Assembly (NCBI RefSeq): GCF_026004115.1
Contig: NZ_BPIM01000001.1
Coordinates: forward strand, 310,001 to 374,000
DNA length: 64,000 nt
Origin: Meiothermus sp.
GTDB taxonomy: Bacteria > Deinococcota > Deinococci > Deinococcales > Thermaceae
Direction: 5' to 3'
This document shows positions 45,453-54,964 of this stretch, piece after piece; positions within the stretch are counted from its first letter, which is position 1, and every line of letters begins with the position of its first letter. A program made the translations under genes and the position numbers. The notes beneath the pieces are model-generated. The model did not search any database. It saw only the letters and a list, made by a program, of their open reading frames with translations, and was not told the origin of the DNA.

Positions 45453-46022
45453 ATGCAGCAAGAGTTACTGGAGTTGACCCAGCGCTTTGGCAGACCTTAT
45501 GAAATCACCGAGAATCTGAGCACAAACTCCTATTTGGCGTTTAGCAGAACCCGTATTGCAGAAGTCTGTCTGGTGTACCAGCGACCCAGTGGTAAGTTTC
45601 TGACCATCACCAAACCCTTCTATCCTGCTGGGGTCTACCGCTTGCCCACTGGAAGCATATTGCCCGGTGAATCGGTGCTGGAGGCCCTCGAGCGCGAAAG
45701 TTGGGAGGAAACCGGACTACAAGCCCAAATTCTGCGCTATCTGGCCCACATTACCTATCAACACAACGAAGGCCGCCTGTTCCATAGCTACGTTTTTCTG
45801 CTGGCCGTCGAAGGCACCCCACGACCACAGGATCACCTCGAGCAAATCAGCGATTTTCGAGAGGTTTCCGCGCCGGATCTGCTGGAAATTGCCCTGAACC
45901 TCGAGGGCCTACCCCCCGATTTCTCCAAAGAACTGGGTGCTACCTGGGCCGACTGGGGTAAGTTCAGGGCGGTAGTTCATCAGGTCGCTGCTCAGGCGCT
46001 TACCCAGCATCAGGCTTTTTGA
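45453..46022 (+). CDS. NUDIX hydrolase
   Basis: Hydrolase of a nucleoside diphosphate linked to another moiety; substrate unknown. The 189 residues carry the Nudix box GSILPGESVLEALERESWEE with TGL (about 68-90), which matches the consensus except for serine where a hydrophobic residue is usual after RE. TATGGT and TAGTTT boxes lie 11 and 6 nt before the ATG, consistent with leaderless expression. It converges on the M32 gene with a 2-bp gap, and both lie between elements B2 and B3. Confidence 0.85.
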   Translation: MQQELLELTQRFGRPYEITENLSTNSYLAFSRTRIAEVCLVYQRPSGKFLTITKPFYPAGVYRLPTGSILPGESVLEALERESWEETGLQAQILRYLAHITYQHNEGRLFHSYVFLLAVEGTPRPQDHLEQISDFREVSAPDLLEIALNLEGLPPDFSKELGATWADWGKFRAVVHQVAAQALTQHQAF

Positions 46023-46024
46023 GG

Positions 46025-47533
46025 TCACAACGCATACAGCATTCCAAATTTGCGGTTCAGATACTCCACCAGGTACTGCGGGTTGAGGTCTTCGCCCGTC
46101 ACCTGCTTTAGCAGGTCGCGGGGCCAGTAGCGGCTCCCCTGGTGATGAATCTTTTGCCGGGTCCAGTTGAGCAAGGGCGCAAACTCGCCTCGCTCAAACT
46201 GAGCTTCCAGCGGCCCCAGGTCTTTTTCGGCCTGCACAAACAGCTGCGCCCCATACAGGTTACCCAGTGAATAGGTAGGGAAATAACCAATCAGTCCCGC
46301 CGACCAGTGCACATCCTGCATCACCCCATCCCGGATTTCAGGTGCACGAACCCCCAGATAAGCCTGGTACTTGGCATCCCAGGCTTCGGGGGCGTCGTCT
46401 ACATCCAGCTCGCCGCGCAACAAAGCCAGCTCGATCTCAAAGCGAATAAGGATGTGCAGGTTGTAGGTCACTTCATCAGCCTCCACCCGGATCAAGCTGG
46501 GCTCCACCGCATTGATAGCGAAATGGAAATCTTCCAGACTTACATCGAGCAGCGATTCGAAGCGCTGCTGGGCCGTGGGCCAGAAGTAGCGCCAGAAGCC
46601 CAGGCTACGCCCCACCAGGTTTTCCCAGGTGCGGCTTTGCGACTCGTGCATGCCCAGGGAGATTTCGCTCCCCATGGGCGTTCCAAAATGTTCGGCCAGC
46701 AAGCCCTGCCCGTACAATCCATGGCCCATCTCGTGCACAATGCCAAAAAAACCCGCGTTGAAGTAATGCTCAAAGTAGCGGGTGGTCAGGCGCACATCGC
46801 CAGGGCCAATCCCCTGCATGAAGGGGTGGGCTACTACATCGAGTCGCCCGGCTTCCAGGTCGAAGCCAATTTTGGTAATGACCTCCTTACCGAAAGCCTC
46901 CTGGGCGGCCTGGGGAAAGTGGCGGCGGAGTACCGAGGTATCGGGCCTGCGGGAGCTGCCCTTGATACGCCCCAGCAACTGTACGGTGGCCTCACGCAAC
47001 TGCCCGAAGGTGGCCTCGAGCTGCCGGGCTGTGGCCCCCGGCTCATACTGGTCGAGCAAGGCATCGTAGCGTTCCTCTTTGTAGCCTATTGCGTCGGCGG
47101 CCTCACGGGTCAGGGCAAAAATCTTCTTTAGCACTGGCTTGAAGCCTTGCCAGTCGTTTCTGGGACGGGCCTCTTGCCAGATGGCTTCTCCCTCGCTGGT
47201 GGCCTGGGCCAGCTCTACGGCCAGACGCTCGGGAATTTTAGTCTGCAGGTCGTAGGCCCGCCGCCACTCCCGCACATTCACCGCCTCCACCGACTCGGGC
47301 GGCCCCAACCAGTCCGAACCCTCCACGATGGCGAGCATCTCCCCAATGCGGAGGTCGGTAGCCCGCTGGTGCAGCAGCCTGGCCAGCGTGGCCTGCATCA
47401 TGGCGCGGTGGGGGTGGCCTTTTTTGGGAATATAGGCCGCCTGATCCCAACCCGCCAGTTTGCCAAACGAAGCCAGATAGGCCGTCTCTTTGCTGTGTTC
47501 CAAAAGCCAGCGGTACGCATCCTGGGCAGTCAT
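46025..47533 (-). CDS. M32 family metallocarboxypeptidase (Taq carboxypeptidase type)
   Basis: Zinc exopeptidase of the thermostable carboxypeptidase family. The 502 residues carry the zinc motif [15 protein letters not shown] (HEMGH 267-271) and the downstream glutamate in [12 protein letters not shown], as well as [22 protein letters not shown] (47547-47542) lies 8 nt before the ATG. Element B3 begins 24 bp upstream of the start, so it may affect the promoter. Confidence 0.95.
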   Translation of the reverse strand: MTAQDAYRWLLEHSKETAYLASFGKLAGWDQAAYIPKKGHPHRAMMQATLARLLHQRATDLRIGEMLAIVEGSDWLGPPESVEAVNVREWRRAYDLQTKIPERLAVELAQATSEGEAIWQEARPRNDWQGFKPVLKKIFALTREAADAIGYKEERYDALLDQYEPGATARQLEATFGQLREATVQLLGRIKGSSRRPDTSVLRRHFPQAAQEAFGKEVITKIGFDLEAGRLDVVAHPFMQGIGPGDVRLTTRYFEHYFNAGFFGIVHEMGHGLYGQGLLAEHFGTPMGSEISLGMHESQSRTWENLVGRSLGFWRYFWPTAQQRFESLLDVSLEDFHFAINAVEPSLIRVEADEVTYNLHILIRFEIELALLRGELDVDDAPEAWDAKYQAYLGVRAPEIRDGVMQDVHWSAGLIGYFPTYSLGNLYGAQLFVQAEKDLGPLEAQFERGEFAPLLNWTRQKIHHQGSRYWPRDLLKQVTGEDLNPQYLVEYLNRKFGMLYAL

Positions 47534-47556
47534 ACCGGCCCATCATATGCTTTTTG

Positions 47557-47723
47557 ATACCGGATTCAAAAAGATAATCATCCAAACCAAAGATCTCCCA
47601 GAGGCTATCTTTTTGAATCCTTGAGCACTCCCTTCCAAGGGGCGGTATCGCCCTCCGCTACGCGGATAACTTCGGCCCTGTTAGTTCGCCACCATACGGC
47701 GCCGAACTAACCGAATCTGGTAT
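47557..47723 (-). repeat. Element B, copy B3 (one module, reverse orientation)
   Basis: 167-bp copy in reverse orientation, with ends ATACCGGATTC and GAATCTGGTAT. It contains one copy of the internal 38-bp module. It lies between the M32 gene and the end of the ABC permease gene. Confidence 0.75.
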
Positions 47724-47725
47724 GC

Positions 47726-48574
47726 TTATCCCTTGACTGCGCCCGCCGTCAAACCGGCCACAATGCGCTGCTGGAAGACTAGCACCAGGATCACCAGCGG
47801 CACCGTCACCACCACCGAAGCCGCCATAATCGAACCCCAGGGGATCTCGAAGGGGGTAGCCCCCCCAAAGGAAGCAATGGCCACCGGCACCGTCCGTACG
47901 TTATTACCGATGGTAAAGGTCAGGGCAAAAAGGTACTCGTTCCAGGCGGCAATAAAAGCCAGCAAGCCAGTAGTCACCAGACCGGGGCCGGTAAGGGGCA
48001 GCATGACCTGGAGCAGGGTCTGGATGGGGGTGGCCCCGTCCACGTAAGCAGCCTCCTCGAGCTCCCGCGGCAATCCGCGAAAATAGCCCGTTAGCACCCA
48101 GACCGTGAAGGGCAGGGTAAAAAGCAGGTACGAAAGAATCAAACCGGCGTGGGTATTGAAGAGGCCCGTCTCGCGCAGCAACACAAACATCCCCGAAAGC
48201 ACCGAAACCTGGGGGAACATGGTCATGGCCAGCACGATGTAGAGCACTGCATTCTTGGGAGGAAAGCGCAAACGACCCAGCGCATAGGCCGCCATCACGC
48301 CCAGCACCAGACAAATCAGGGTGGCCCCCCCGGCCACAATCAAGGAGTTGAGCAGGTTACGTCCAAAGGCGGCCCCGCTAAACACGTTCTGGTAGTGGGT
48401 CAGGGTGAAGGGAATTGGTAAAAAGCTGGGATTGGAGCTGAAGAGGGCATCGCTGGTCTTGAAGCTGCTGATGACCGCCCAATAGAACGGAAACACACTG
48501 TATATAACGATAAAAACCACCAGCGCGTAGAACAGTACCCGCCCCGCGTAGTAACCCAGACCTTTAGTCCTCAC
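47726..48574 (-). CDS. Sugar ABC transporter permease (MalG type)
   Basis: Inner-membrane permease of a carbohydrate import system. From the GTG at 48574 (VRTKGLGYYAG) the product is 282 residues with six transmembrane helices and the coupling loop EEAAYVDGATPIQTLLQVMLP (the EAA motif). The start overlaps the end of the MalF-type gene by 11 bp; the longer upstream frame is not supported. No ATPase gene is nearby, so a shared MsmX/MalK-type ATPase elsewhere is likely. Confidence 0.92.
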   Translation of the reverse strand: MRTKGLGYYAGRVLFYALVVFIVIYSVFPFYWAVISSFKTSDALFSSNPSFLPIPFTLTHYQNVFSGAAFGRNLLNSLIVAGGATLICLVLGVMAAYALGRLRFPPKNAVLYIVLAMTMFPQVSVLSGMFVLLRETGLFNTHAGLILSYLLFTLPFTVWVLTGYFRGLPRELEEAAYVDGATPIQTLLQVMLPLTGPGLVTTGLLAFIAAWNEYLFALTFTIGNNVRTVPVAIASFGGATPFEIPWGSIMAASVVVTVPLVILVLVFQQRIVAGLTAGAVKG

Positions 48575-49445
48575 CGCGCACCCCCCGTCCGGCCATACGC
48601 ATATACAAGAACACAAAGATGAAGATAATCACCAGGATGGCCACCGATACCGTGGAACCATAACCCAAGTCCTGAAAGTCAATCAGGGTCTGGCGGTTGT
48701 AGATGGCCAGGCTTCGGGTGGCGGTGTTCACCCCTACCATCACAAAAATCACGTCGAAGACCCGCAGTGCATCCAGGGTACGGAAAATAAGGGCCACCAC
48801 CAAAGCTGGGGTCAGGAGCGGCAGGGTCAGCGTCCAGAACTGCTGCCACTTGCTCGCACCGTCAATATCGGCCGCCTCGTAGATGTCACTGGGAATGAGT
48901 TGCAAGCCCGCCAGCAGCAACAAGGCCATGAAGGGTGTGGTTTTCCAGACGTCTACCGCCACCATCGCCCACAGCACCGTGTTGGGGTTGGCCAGGAAGG
49001 CAATCTTGTTGGCCACCAGGCCGGTGTTGACCAGGATTACGTTAATCACTCCGTAGATGTCGTTGAGCATCCACTGCCACATCTTGGCCGAGACCACTGT
49101 GGGGATGGCCCAGGGAATCAGGATGGCGGCCCGCACGATACCGCGCCCCTTGAAGTTGGAGTGAATTACCAGGGCAATGGCCAGACCCAGCACGGTCTCG
49201 AGGAAAACCGAAACAAAAGTAAAGCGCAAGGTATTCCAGAGAGCCCCTCTAAAATCGGGGTCCTGCAGCAGAAAAAGGTAGTTCTTGAAACCCACAAACT
49301 CGGTGGGCTCTACAAACGAGATGTCGGCCCGGTGAAACGAGTAATAAAACACCTGGGCCAGCGGATAACCTGCCACAAAGGCCACTACTAGCAGTGTGGG
49401 CAAGACTAGCAGCCAGGCCAAGCGGGTTTGCCGAACAGTGAGCAT
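48564..49445 (-). CDS. Sugar ABC transporter permease (MalF type)
   Basis: Second permease of the importer. The 293 residues have six transmembrane helices and the EAA loop YEAADIDGASKWQQFWTLTLP. The gap to the binding-protein gene (583 bp) is filled by the binding protein's terminator, B4 and A3, which separate it from its own transport partner. Confidence 0.92.
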   Translation of the reverse strand: MLTVRQTRLAWLLVLPTLLVVAFVAGYPLAQVFYYSFHRADISFVEPTEFVGFKNYLFLLQDPDFRGALWNTLRFTFVSVFLETVLGLAIALVIHSNFKGRGIVRAAILIPWAIPTVVSAKMWQWMLNDIYGVINVILVNTGLVANKIAFLANPNTVLWAMVAVDVWKTTPFMALLLLAGLQLIPSDIYEAADIDGASKWQQFWTLTLPLLTPALVVALIFRTLDALRVFDVIFVMVGVNTATRSLAIYNRQTLIDFQDLGYGSTVSVAILVIIFIFVFLYMRMAGRGVRGED

Positions 49446-49466
49446 CTATATCCACCTCCACCCTAG

Positions 49467-49580
49467 TGCACCGGTAGCTTATTTTGCTGCATGTTTTGAA
49501 GCACGTGGATTACCCCATATTGCGATGGCGGCTCATTGAGAGGGACTGCTGTGTGTACCGAATTCCCGGTTACCAGACCA
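49467..49580 (+). repeat. Element A, copy A3
   Basis: 114-bp copy, starting TGCACCGGTAGC and ending in GACCA, flanked by CTAG on both sides (49463-49466 and 49581-49584). It lies 18 bp upstream of the MalF-type start in the minus-strand operon. Confidence 0.8.
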
Positions 49581-49735
49581 CTAGCCGACCTTCACAAGTG
49601 GCTTGGCGAGATTGTTCCAAAACACAGGTACTATATCGGTTCGAGTAGCTGAATTCAAAAATTCGCCAAACATGCACCATAGGCCTATACCCCAACAACA
49701 AATAGCTATACGCGAAATGCCAAATCTACCTACTT

Positions 49736-49901
49736 ACACCAGATTCAGTTAGTTCGGCGCCGGATGGCGGCAAACTAACAGGGCCGAAGTTATCCGCGTA
49801 GCGGAGGGCGATACCGCCCCTTGGAAGGGAGTGCTCAAGGATTCAAAAAGATAGCCTCTGGGGGTCTTTGGTTTGGATGATTGTCTTTTTGAACCTGGTA
49901 T
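49736..49901 (+). repeat. Element B, copy B4 (one module)
   Basis: 166-bp copy with one internal module. Its left end is slightly changed (ACACCAGATTC). It lies 152 bp from A3 inside the ABC transporter operon. Between A3 and B4 (49585-49735) I see no gene, only an AT-rich stretch. Confidence 0.75.
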
Positions 49902-49975
49902 TACCCACAAAGCAAGACCTGCGGCTTGGGAAGGTGCATTGGCGCTTTTGAAAGGCTTAATGCTTTGCTACGAAA

Positions 49976-50003
49976 GAATGGGGCCGGATATCCGACCCCA
50001 TTC
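49976..50003 (-). terminator. Terminator after the binding-protein gene
   Basis: A nearly perfect 28-bp palindrome, with GAATGGGG/CCCCATTC outer arms and the CGGATATCCG core, one mismatch pair between them. It lies 26 bp below the binding-protein stop and is followed on the minus strand by TTTCG. It may be a partial terminator that lowers permease expression. Confidence 0.7.
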
Positions 50004-50028
50004 CCCAACAAGGCTGTGACTCTACAGC

Positions 50029-51300
50029 CTAGCGCAGAATGCGCCGGAAGGCGGCTTCCATGTCCCGCACGGCTTGGGCGGCGGGCTTGCGCCCGGTGAT
50101 GGCTTCATGTACGCCGGTCCAGAAGGCTTCGGAGACCTGGTTATAGCGAGCACCGGCTACACCCGAAGGACGACCCACGGCGTTTTGGAAGACCGGCAGC
50201 AGATCTTTGAAGAAAGCGTTCTTGGCCAGCACCTGGGCGTCGTTGTAGAGCGCCGGGCGGGTGGGCAGACGCGACAGGCTGATGGCGTTGTCTTTCTGAA
50301 CCTCCACGCTGGTCAGGTACTTGACCAGGTCGGCGGCCACCTTTTGGTTTTTGGAGTACGTAGAAACCATCAGTTGCCAGCCCCCCAGCGTAGCGGCATT
50401 GCGCCCGCCCGAGCCTGCGCCCCGAGGCAATACGGTCACGCCAATTTTGCCCCGCACGGCGCTGCCTTCAGACTGACCCAGACTATAAGCATAAGGCCAG
50501 TTGCGCATGAAGGCAGCGTTGCCCGACTGGAAGGCGTTGCGGGCCTCTTCTTCGGCGTAGCTGGTCACACCTGGAGGCGAAATGCGGCCTACCCAACTGC
50601 GTACCATGTTGAGGGCGGCAATGGCCTGGGCGTTGTTGATGCTGACCCGGCCATCGGGCTCGATGATACGACCCCCGCCCATGGAAAAAATCCACTCGAG
50701 GGCATCGCAGGTCAGGCCTTCGTAGGCTTTCCCCTGCCAGACAAAGCCCCAGAAGTCACGGTTACCTGCCTGGCGTTCGCCAGCCTGGATGCGGGTGGCT
50801 TGCTGGTCGAGTTCAGTCCAGGTCTGGGGCGGGCGCTGGAAGCCATACTTTTGCAGCAGGTCGGTGCGGTAGTAGAGCAGACCCGCATCGGTGAAGAAGG
50901 GGATCGAGGTCAGCTTGCCCCGGATGGTGTTGTTTTCCACGATGCGGGGGAAGAATTGGCTCAACTCAGCTTCGGTGAAGAACTGCTTGAGGTCGGCAGC
51001 GTGGGGCGCCACAATGCCAGGCCAGATTACGTCGATCATGTACACGTCAACATCGGCGCTGCGGGCTGCCCAGTATTGCTGGTACAAGGCCAGACGGTCG
51101 TTGGTATCTGCGGGTGAGTCGATGTACTCAATCTTGTTGCCGGTTTTCTGGGCCCACTCTTCCGACTTGGCCTTCATCCAGCGGCCACCCTCGCCCACCG
51201 CGGTCGAGTCACCTGCCACGCGGATGGTTACCCCTTGGGCGAAGGCCAACCCGCCCACAGTCAGGGTCAAGGCCAATGCACTTGCCAGCCATTTCTTCAT
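50029..51300 (-). CDS. ABC transporter extracellular solute-binding protein (sugar type)
   Basis: Receptor of the carbohydrate importer. The 423 residues start with a signal peptide ([21 protein letters not shown]); the mature protein shows the family-1 binding-protein pattern, with [42 protein letters not shown] and the C-terminal helices. An AGGAGG site precedes the ATG. The promoter and two operators lie upstream. The substrate is unknown; the family suggests di- or oligosaccharides. Confidence 0.93.
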   Translation of the reverse strand: MKKWLASALALTLTVGGLAFAQGVTIRVAGDSTAVGEGGRWMKAKSEEWAQKTGNKIEYIDSPADTNDRLALYQQYWAARSADVDVYMIDVIWPGIVAPHAADLKQFFTEAELSQFFPRIVENNTIRGKLTSIPFFTDAGLLYYRTDLLQKYGFQRPPQTWTELDQQATRIQAGERQAGNRDFWGFVWQGKAYEGLTCDALEWIFSMGGGRIIEPDGRVSINNAQAIAALNMVRSWVGRISPPGVTSYAEEEARNAFQSGNAAFMRNWPYAYSLGQSEGSAVRGKIGVTVLPRGAGSGGRNAATLGGWQLMVSTYSKNQKVAADLVKYLTSVEVQKDNAISLSRLPTRPALYNDAQVLAKNAFFKDLLPVFQNAVGRPSGVAGARYNQVSEAFWTGVHEAITGRKPAAQAVRDMEAAFRRILR

Positions 51301-51318
51301 GGTTCCTCCTGTTTCTTT

Positions 51319-51330
51319 GGAAGTGCTTCC
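51319..51330. promoter_or_regulatory. Operator-like palindrome O2 upstream of the binding-protein gene
   Basis: GGAAGTGCTTCC, arms GGAAG/CTTCC around a 2-bp centre. It lies between the promoter and the start codon, 54 bp (centre to centre) from O1, roughly five helical turns. LacI-type repressors use such sites. Confidence 0.55.
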
Positions 51331-51372
51331 ATGCTTATCCGAACCACACCGGAAGAAACAAATTAGCCTTTT

Positions 51373-51384
51373 GGAAGAACTTCC
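51373..51384. promoter_or_regulatory. Operator-like palindrome O1 at the transcription start
   Basis: GGAAGAACTTCC, the same arms as O2. It covers the predicted transcription start site just below the -10 box at 51392-51397, so a bound repressor would block initiation. No repressor gene is in the window. Confidence 0.6.
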
Positions 51385-51391
51385 TCCGGGA

Positions 51392-51420
51392 AGTCTATAT
51401 CAGCCATCCTCCACTGTCAA
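51392..51420 (-). promoter_or_regulatory. Promoter of the ABC importer operon
   Basis: TTGACA (51420-51415), a 17-bp spacer and TAGACT (51397-51392) on the minus strand. The -35 box is perfect and the spacing optimal. Confidence 0.8.
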
Positions 51421-51579
51421 CCCAATACCAATCCGTAAGAAACAGCACAGGAACAATAAATATTGAAAAAACCAAGCCGTTTACCAAACAGCCCATTGGC
51501 CATTCGCGCAACCGGATCTCATCTGATACTGATACCAGTATCGCCTTGCCCAACATTACGCCTCTGACGCTGATACGTA

Positions 51580-51707
51580 ATACCAGATTCGGTTAGTTCG
51601 GCGCCATACGGCGCCGAACTAACCCGACCGAAGGGAGTGCTCTAGGATTCAAAAAGATAGCCTCTGGGGGTGTTTGGTTTGGGTGATTATCTTTTTGAAT
51701 CCGGTAT
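51580..51707 (+). repeat. Element B, copy B5 (short form)
   Basis: 128-bp copy without the internal module, flanked by TAA on both sides. It lies 52 bp from A4 in the 667-bp gap between pntB and the ABC binding-protein gene. Confidence 0.75.
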
Positions 51708-51762
51708 AATATAACCGCACAGCCAACCCCGATAAACCGAGTACTCTTGGGAAACGCTCTAG

Positions 51763-51877
51763 TGCACAGGTAACTTATTTTGCGGTACGTGTTGAAGCAC
51801 GTTGACTGCCCAAAATTGCGATGTGCGGCTTATTGAGAAGGACTGCTGCGTATACCGAATTTCTGGTTACGAGACCA
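51763..51877 (+). repeat. Element A, copy A4
   Basis: 115-bp copy, starting TGCACAGGTAAC and ending in GACCA, flanked by CTAG on both sides (51759-51762 and 51878-51881). The remaining 90 bp to the pntB stop contain short TATCTTT and TATAGCTTC repeats. Confidence 0.8.
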
Positions 51878-51967
51878 CTAGAAACAAGGGACTCAACCGG
51901 AACCGAACACCCCGCCGCGAGCCGATGTCAGCCCCCGCCAGCGCGTATCTTTTATCTTTTATAGCTT

Positions 51968-53341
51968 CTATAGCTTCTTGAGCGACTGCACCAGTTGCCC
52001 CAGCACCCCCTGGGCATCGCCATAGAGCATCCGGGTGTTATCGGCGTAGAATAGCTCGTTCTCCACCCCAGCGAAGCCCTTGCCCTGGCCGCGCTTGATG
52101 ACAATGGCGTTCTTGGCCTTGTCCACATCCAGGATGGGCATCCCGTAGAGAGGGGAACCCTTGCGGTGGGCGGCAGGGTTGACCACGTCGTTGGCCCCAA
52201 TCACCACCGCCACGTCGGCCTGGGGGAACTCGGGGTTGATGTCTTCCAGATCGTAGAGTTTGTCGTAGGCCACCCCGGCCTCGGCCAGCAGCACGTTCAT
52301 GTGGCCCGGCATCCGGCCCGCCACGGGGTGAATGGCGTACTTGACCTCGATGCCCTTGGCCTCGAGCACATCCGCCACCTCGCGCAGCTTGTGCTGGGCC
52401 TGAGCCACCGCCATCCCGTAGCCCGGCACGAAGATGACCTTGGAGGCATAGGCCAGCATGACCGCCGCATCCTCCAGGTCAATGGGTTTGAGGCTGCCCT
52501 TGACCTCCGCCGCTTCCTGTTCCACCCCAAAGCCCCCCACCAGCACGCTCCAGAGGCTTCGGTTCATGGCCTTGGCCATCAGCAAGGTGAGCAGGGTGCC
52601 GGCCGCGCCCACCACCGTACCGGCCACAATCAGGGCCGCATTGCCAATGGCGAAGCCTTCGAAGCCCACCGCCAGACCGGTAAAGGCGTTGAAGAGGGAG
52701 ATTACCACCGGCATGTCCCCCCCGCCAATGGGCAGGGTCATGAGCACCCCAAAACCCAAGGCCAGCAAAAAGAAAAACAAAATCGAAGGCCCCGGCTGCG
52801 AAAAGAGTACCCACACGGCCAGCAGCAAAGCCCCCACCCCTACCCCCGCATTGACCAGCTTCTGGGCCGGGAACTGAATAGGGCGGCTCGACATGAGGCC
52901 CTGGAGTTTGGCGAATGCAATCAGGCTGCCGGTAAACGAAACCGAGCCAATCAAGGCGCCCAGGATGGCCAGCAACTTGAGCCCCTGGGCCTCGCCAAAC
53001 TCTCCTCGCAAAAGCTCCACCGCCGCAATGGCCCCGGCAGCCCCCCCGCCCATGCCGTTGTAGATGGCCACCATCTGGGGCATGTCGGTCATCTGCACGC
53101 GCTTGGCAGCAATCCAAGCCACCACCGTACCGATGATGACGGCCACCAGCATTAGAAGCTGGTTGTGCATGTTGGGAAGCAGAAAGGTAGCCAGCGTAGC
53201 CGCCACCATGGCCACCCCGGCCCAGATCACCCCGCTACGGGCTGTGTTGGGCGAGGACATACGCTTGAGGCCCAGAATAAACAGAAGCGCCGTCAGGAAG
53301 TAGATAAGCTCAACAAAGTTTTCCATGGCGAAAAATAGCAT
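51968..53341 (-). CDS. pntB: NAD(P) transhydrogenase subunit beta
   Basis: Membrane and NADP-binding subunit of the proton-pumping transhydrogenase that makes NADPH from NADH. The 457 residues have about nine transmembrane helices (about 5-260) and a soluble NADP domain with VIFVPGYGMAVAQAQHKLRE, HPVAGRMPGHMNVLLAEA, GANDVVNPAAHRKGSPLYGMP and KRGQGKGFAGVENELFY. It is the third gene of the operon. Confidence 0.96.
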   Translation of the reverse strand: MLFFAMENFVELIYFLTALLFILGLKRMSSPNTARSGVIWAGVAMVAATLATFLLPNMHNQLLMLVAVIIGTVVAWIAAKRVQMTDMPQMVAIYNGMGGGAAGAIAAVELLRGEFGEAQGLKLLAILGALIGSVSFTGSLIAFAKLQGLMSSRPIQFPAQKLVNAGVGVGALLLAVWVLFSQPGPSILFFFLLALGFGVLMTLPIGGGDMPVVISLFNAFTGLAVGFEGFAIGNAALIVAGTVVGAAGTLLTLLMAKAMNRSLWSVLVGGFGVEQEAAEVKGSLKPIDLEDAAVMLAYASKVIFVPGYGMAVAQAQHKLREVADVLEAKGIEVKYAIHPVAGRMPGHMNVLLAEAGVAYDKLYDLEDINPEFPQADVAVVIGANDVVNPAAHRKGSPLYGMPILDVDKAKNAIVIKRGQGKGFAGVENELFYADNTRMLYGDAQGVLGQLVQSLKKL

Positions 53342-53391
53342 TGGGCGATAACCAGTAAGCCCACAGAAGGCTCGCTGCTATCGGTTATGCG

Positions 53392-53685
53392 CTATTGGCC
53401 CCCTTTCGGCTTGCGCTCGAACATTTCCAGCATTCGTTCGGTTACGGCATAGCCGCCCGCAGCATTGGCGGCCCCCAGGATTACTCCGAAGAAGCCGATG
53501 GCCTGCTCGAGGGGCGTCTCGGCGTGGCCCAGCACCACCATGGCCCCTACCACCACAATGCCGTGAATAAAGTTAGAGCCCGACATCAGGGGGGTGTGCA
53601 GAATCACCGGCACCCGGCTAATTACTTCGTAACCGGTAAAAGCCGCCAACAAAAAGATATAAAGCGCAGCCCAGGTCGAATCCAT
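53392..53685 (-). CDS. pntAB: NAD(P) transhydrogenase subunit alpha, membrane part
   Basis: A 97-residue protein with three transmembrane helices, encoding the C-terminal membrane part of PntA as a separate polypeptide, as in the three-subunit enzymes of Rhodospirillum and Thermus. GYEVISRVPVILHTPLMSGSNFIHG is the family region (split over two helices). Its ATG overlaps the stop codon of pntAA by one base. Confidence 0.94.
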   Translation of the reverse strand: MDSTWAALYIFLLAAFTGYEVISRVPVILHTPLMSGSNFIHGIVVVGAMVVLGHAETPLEQAIGFFGVILGAANAAGGYAVTERMLEMFERKPKGGQ

Positions 53686-54812
53686 TACGCACCTCCGATG
53701 AGCGCCTTGGTCGGCGCATGGGTAATCTCGCCTTGGTGGGTCAGAAGCGCTCCGGCCAGAATTTCATCGCTCCAGTCGGGCGCGAGTTGACCGTCTTTGA
53801 TCAGAAGCTTGGACAGATTGTAAAGGTTTTTGGCATACATCTCGCTGGCGTGCACCGAGAGCGCGCTGGGCAGGTTCAAAGGCCCCACAATCTTGACCCC
53901 ATTCACCTCGACCGTCTTGCCGGGCTGGGTCAGCTCGCAGTTGCCCCCCGACTCGGCGGCCAGGTCTACAATTACCGCCCCCGGATGCATGCGCTCGACC
54001 ATGTCCCTGGTAATCAGGATGGGCGCGTTGCGACCCGGAATCTGGGCGGTGGTGATAACCGCATCCATGTTGCCCACTTCTTTGGCCAGGGCTTCATGCT
54101 GGATTTTCTTTTCTTCCTCGGTAAGCTCGCGGGCATAGCCCCCTTCACCCTCGGCGCTGATGGGCAGCTCGATGACCTTGGCCCCCAGCGACAGGGCTTG
54201 CTCGGCTGCCGCCTTGCGGACGTCGTAGGCCCAGACATTAGCACCCAGACGACGCGCCGTAGCAATGGCCTGCAGGCCTGCTACGCCCACCCCCATTACC
54301 ATCACTTTGGCCGGGCGGATAGTCCCCGCTGCGGTAGTGAGCATGGGAAAAAAGCGGCTGCTCTCGCGGGCCGCAATCAAGGCCGCCACGTAGCCGGCCA
54401 CGGTGGCCTGGGAAGAAAGCACGTCCATGCTCTGGGCGCGGGTAATTCGGGGAACGAGCTCCATCGCCAGGGCCGAGAGTTTGCCGGTAGCCATAGCCTG
54501 CACCCGCGCCGGGCTGCGGTGGGGGTACATTAGGCCCGCCACAATGGTGCCGGGCTCGAGCTGTACCAGATCCAGTCGCTCCAAAGGTTGTACGGTAAAA
54601 ACCACCTGTGCACCCTTGAAAAGCTCTTCCCTGGATACAATCTCGGCTCCTACGTTTCGGTACGCCTCATCGGAGTAGTACGCTTCGGCGCCCGCATCAG
54701 CCTCCAAGCGCACACCCCAGCCTTCCTTGATTAGACGGCCCGTAACCTCCGGTGTAAGCGCCACCCGGCGCTCGCCCGGAGCGGTTTCTTTGGGCACTGC
54801 GATTTGAACCAT
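53685..54812 (-). CDS. pntAA: NAD(P) transhydrogenase subunit alpha, NAD-binding part
   Basis: Soluble NAD-binding subunit of 375 residues. MVQIAVPKETAPGERRVALTP is the family N-terminus; RPAKVMVMGVGVAGLQAIATA is the dinucleotide-binding loop, and TTAQIPGRNAPILITRDMVERM the mobile-loop region. A longer frame upstream (to 54941) is rejected, since the ATG at 54812 has an AGGTCG site and the extra residues have no family match. Confidence 0.95.
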   Translation of the reverse strand: MVQIAVPKETAPGERRVALTPEVTGRLIKEGWGVRLEADAGAEAYYSDEAYRNVGAEIVSREELFKGAQVVFTVQPLERLDLVQLEPGTIVAGLMYPHRSPARVQAMATGKLSALAMELVPRITRAQSMDVLSSQATVAGYVAALIAARESSRFFPMLTTAAGTIRPAKVMVMGVGVAGLQAIATARRLGANVWAYDVRKAAAEQALSLGAKVIELPISAEGEGGYARELTEEEKKIQHEALAKEVGNMDAVITTAQIPGRNAPILITRDMVERMHPGAVIVDLAAESGGNCELTQPGKTVEVNGVKIVGPLNLPSALSVHASEMYAKNLYNLSKLLIKDGQLAPDWSDEILAGALLTHQGEITHAPTKALIGGA

Positions 54813-54863
54813 TCGACCTCCTACTAAAACCTGCCGCAGTTTGGTATACCTACTCCGCAGGGA

Positions 54864-54891
54864 AGTATACCAGTGCAGGGCCACTGAGCAA
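54864..54891 (-). promoter_or_regulatory. Promoter of the pnt operon
   Basis: TTGCTC (54891-54886), 16 bp, TATACT (54869-54864) on the minus strand. The -10 box is inside an 8-bp inverted repeat, TGGTATAC (54842-54849) and GTATACCA (54865-54872), which may be a regulator site. Confidence 0.55.
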
Positions 54892-54908
54892 CGTCCCGAC
54901 GCCGAACA

Positions 54909-54938
54909 TTGACCCCACTTCCGGTTGCTGAATACAAT
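54909..54938 (+). promoter_or_regulatory. Promoter of the SDR gene
   Basis: TTGACC (54909-54914), 18 bp, TACAAT (54933-54938). It is divergent to the pnt promoter. Confidence 0.65.
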
Positions 54939-54964
54939 CACTTTTGTTCAGATAAGGAGTGCTT

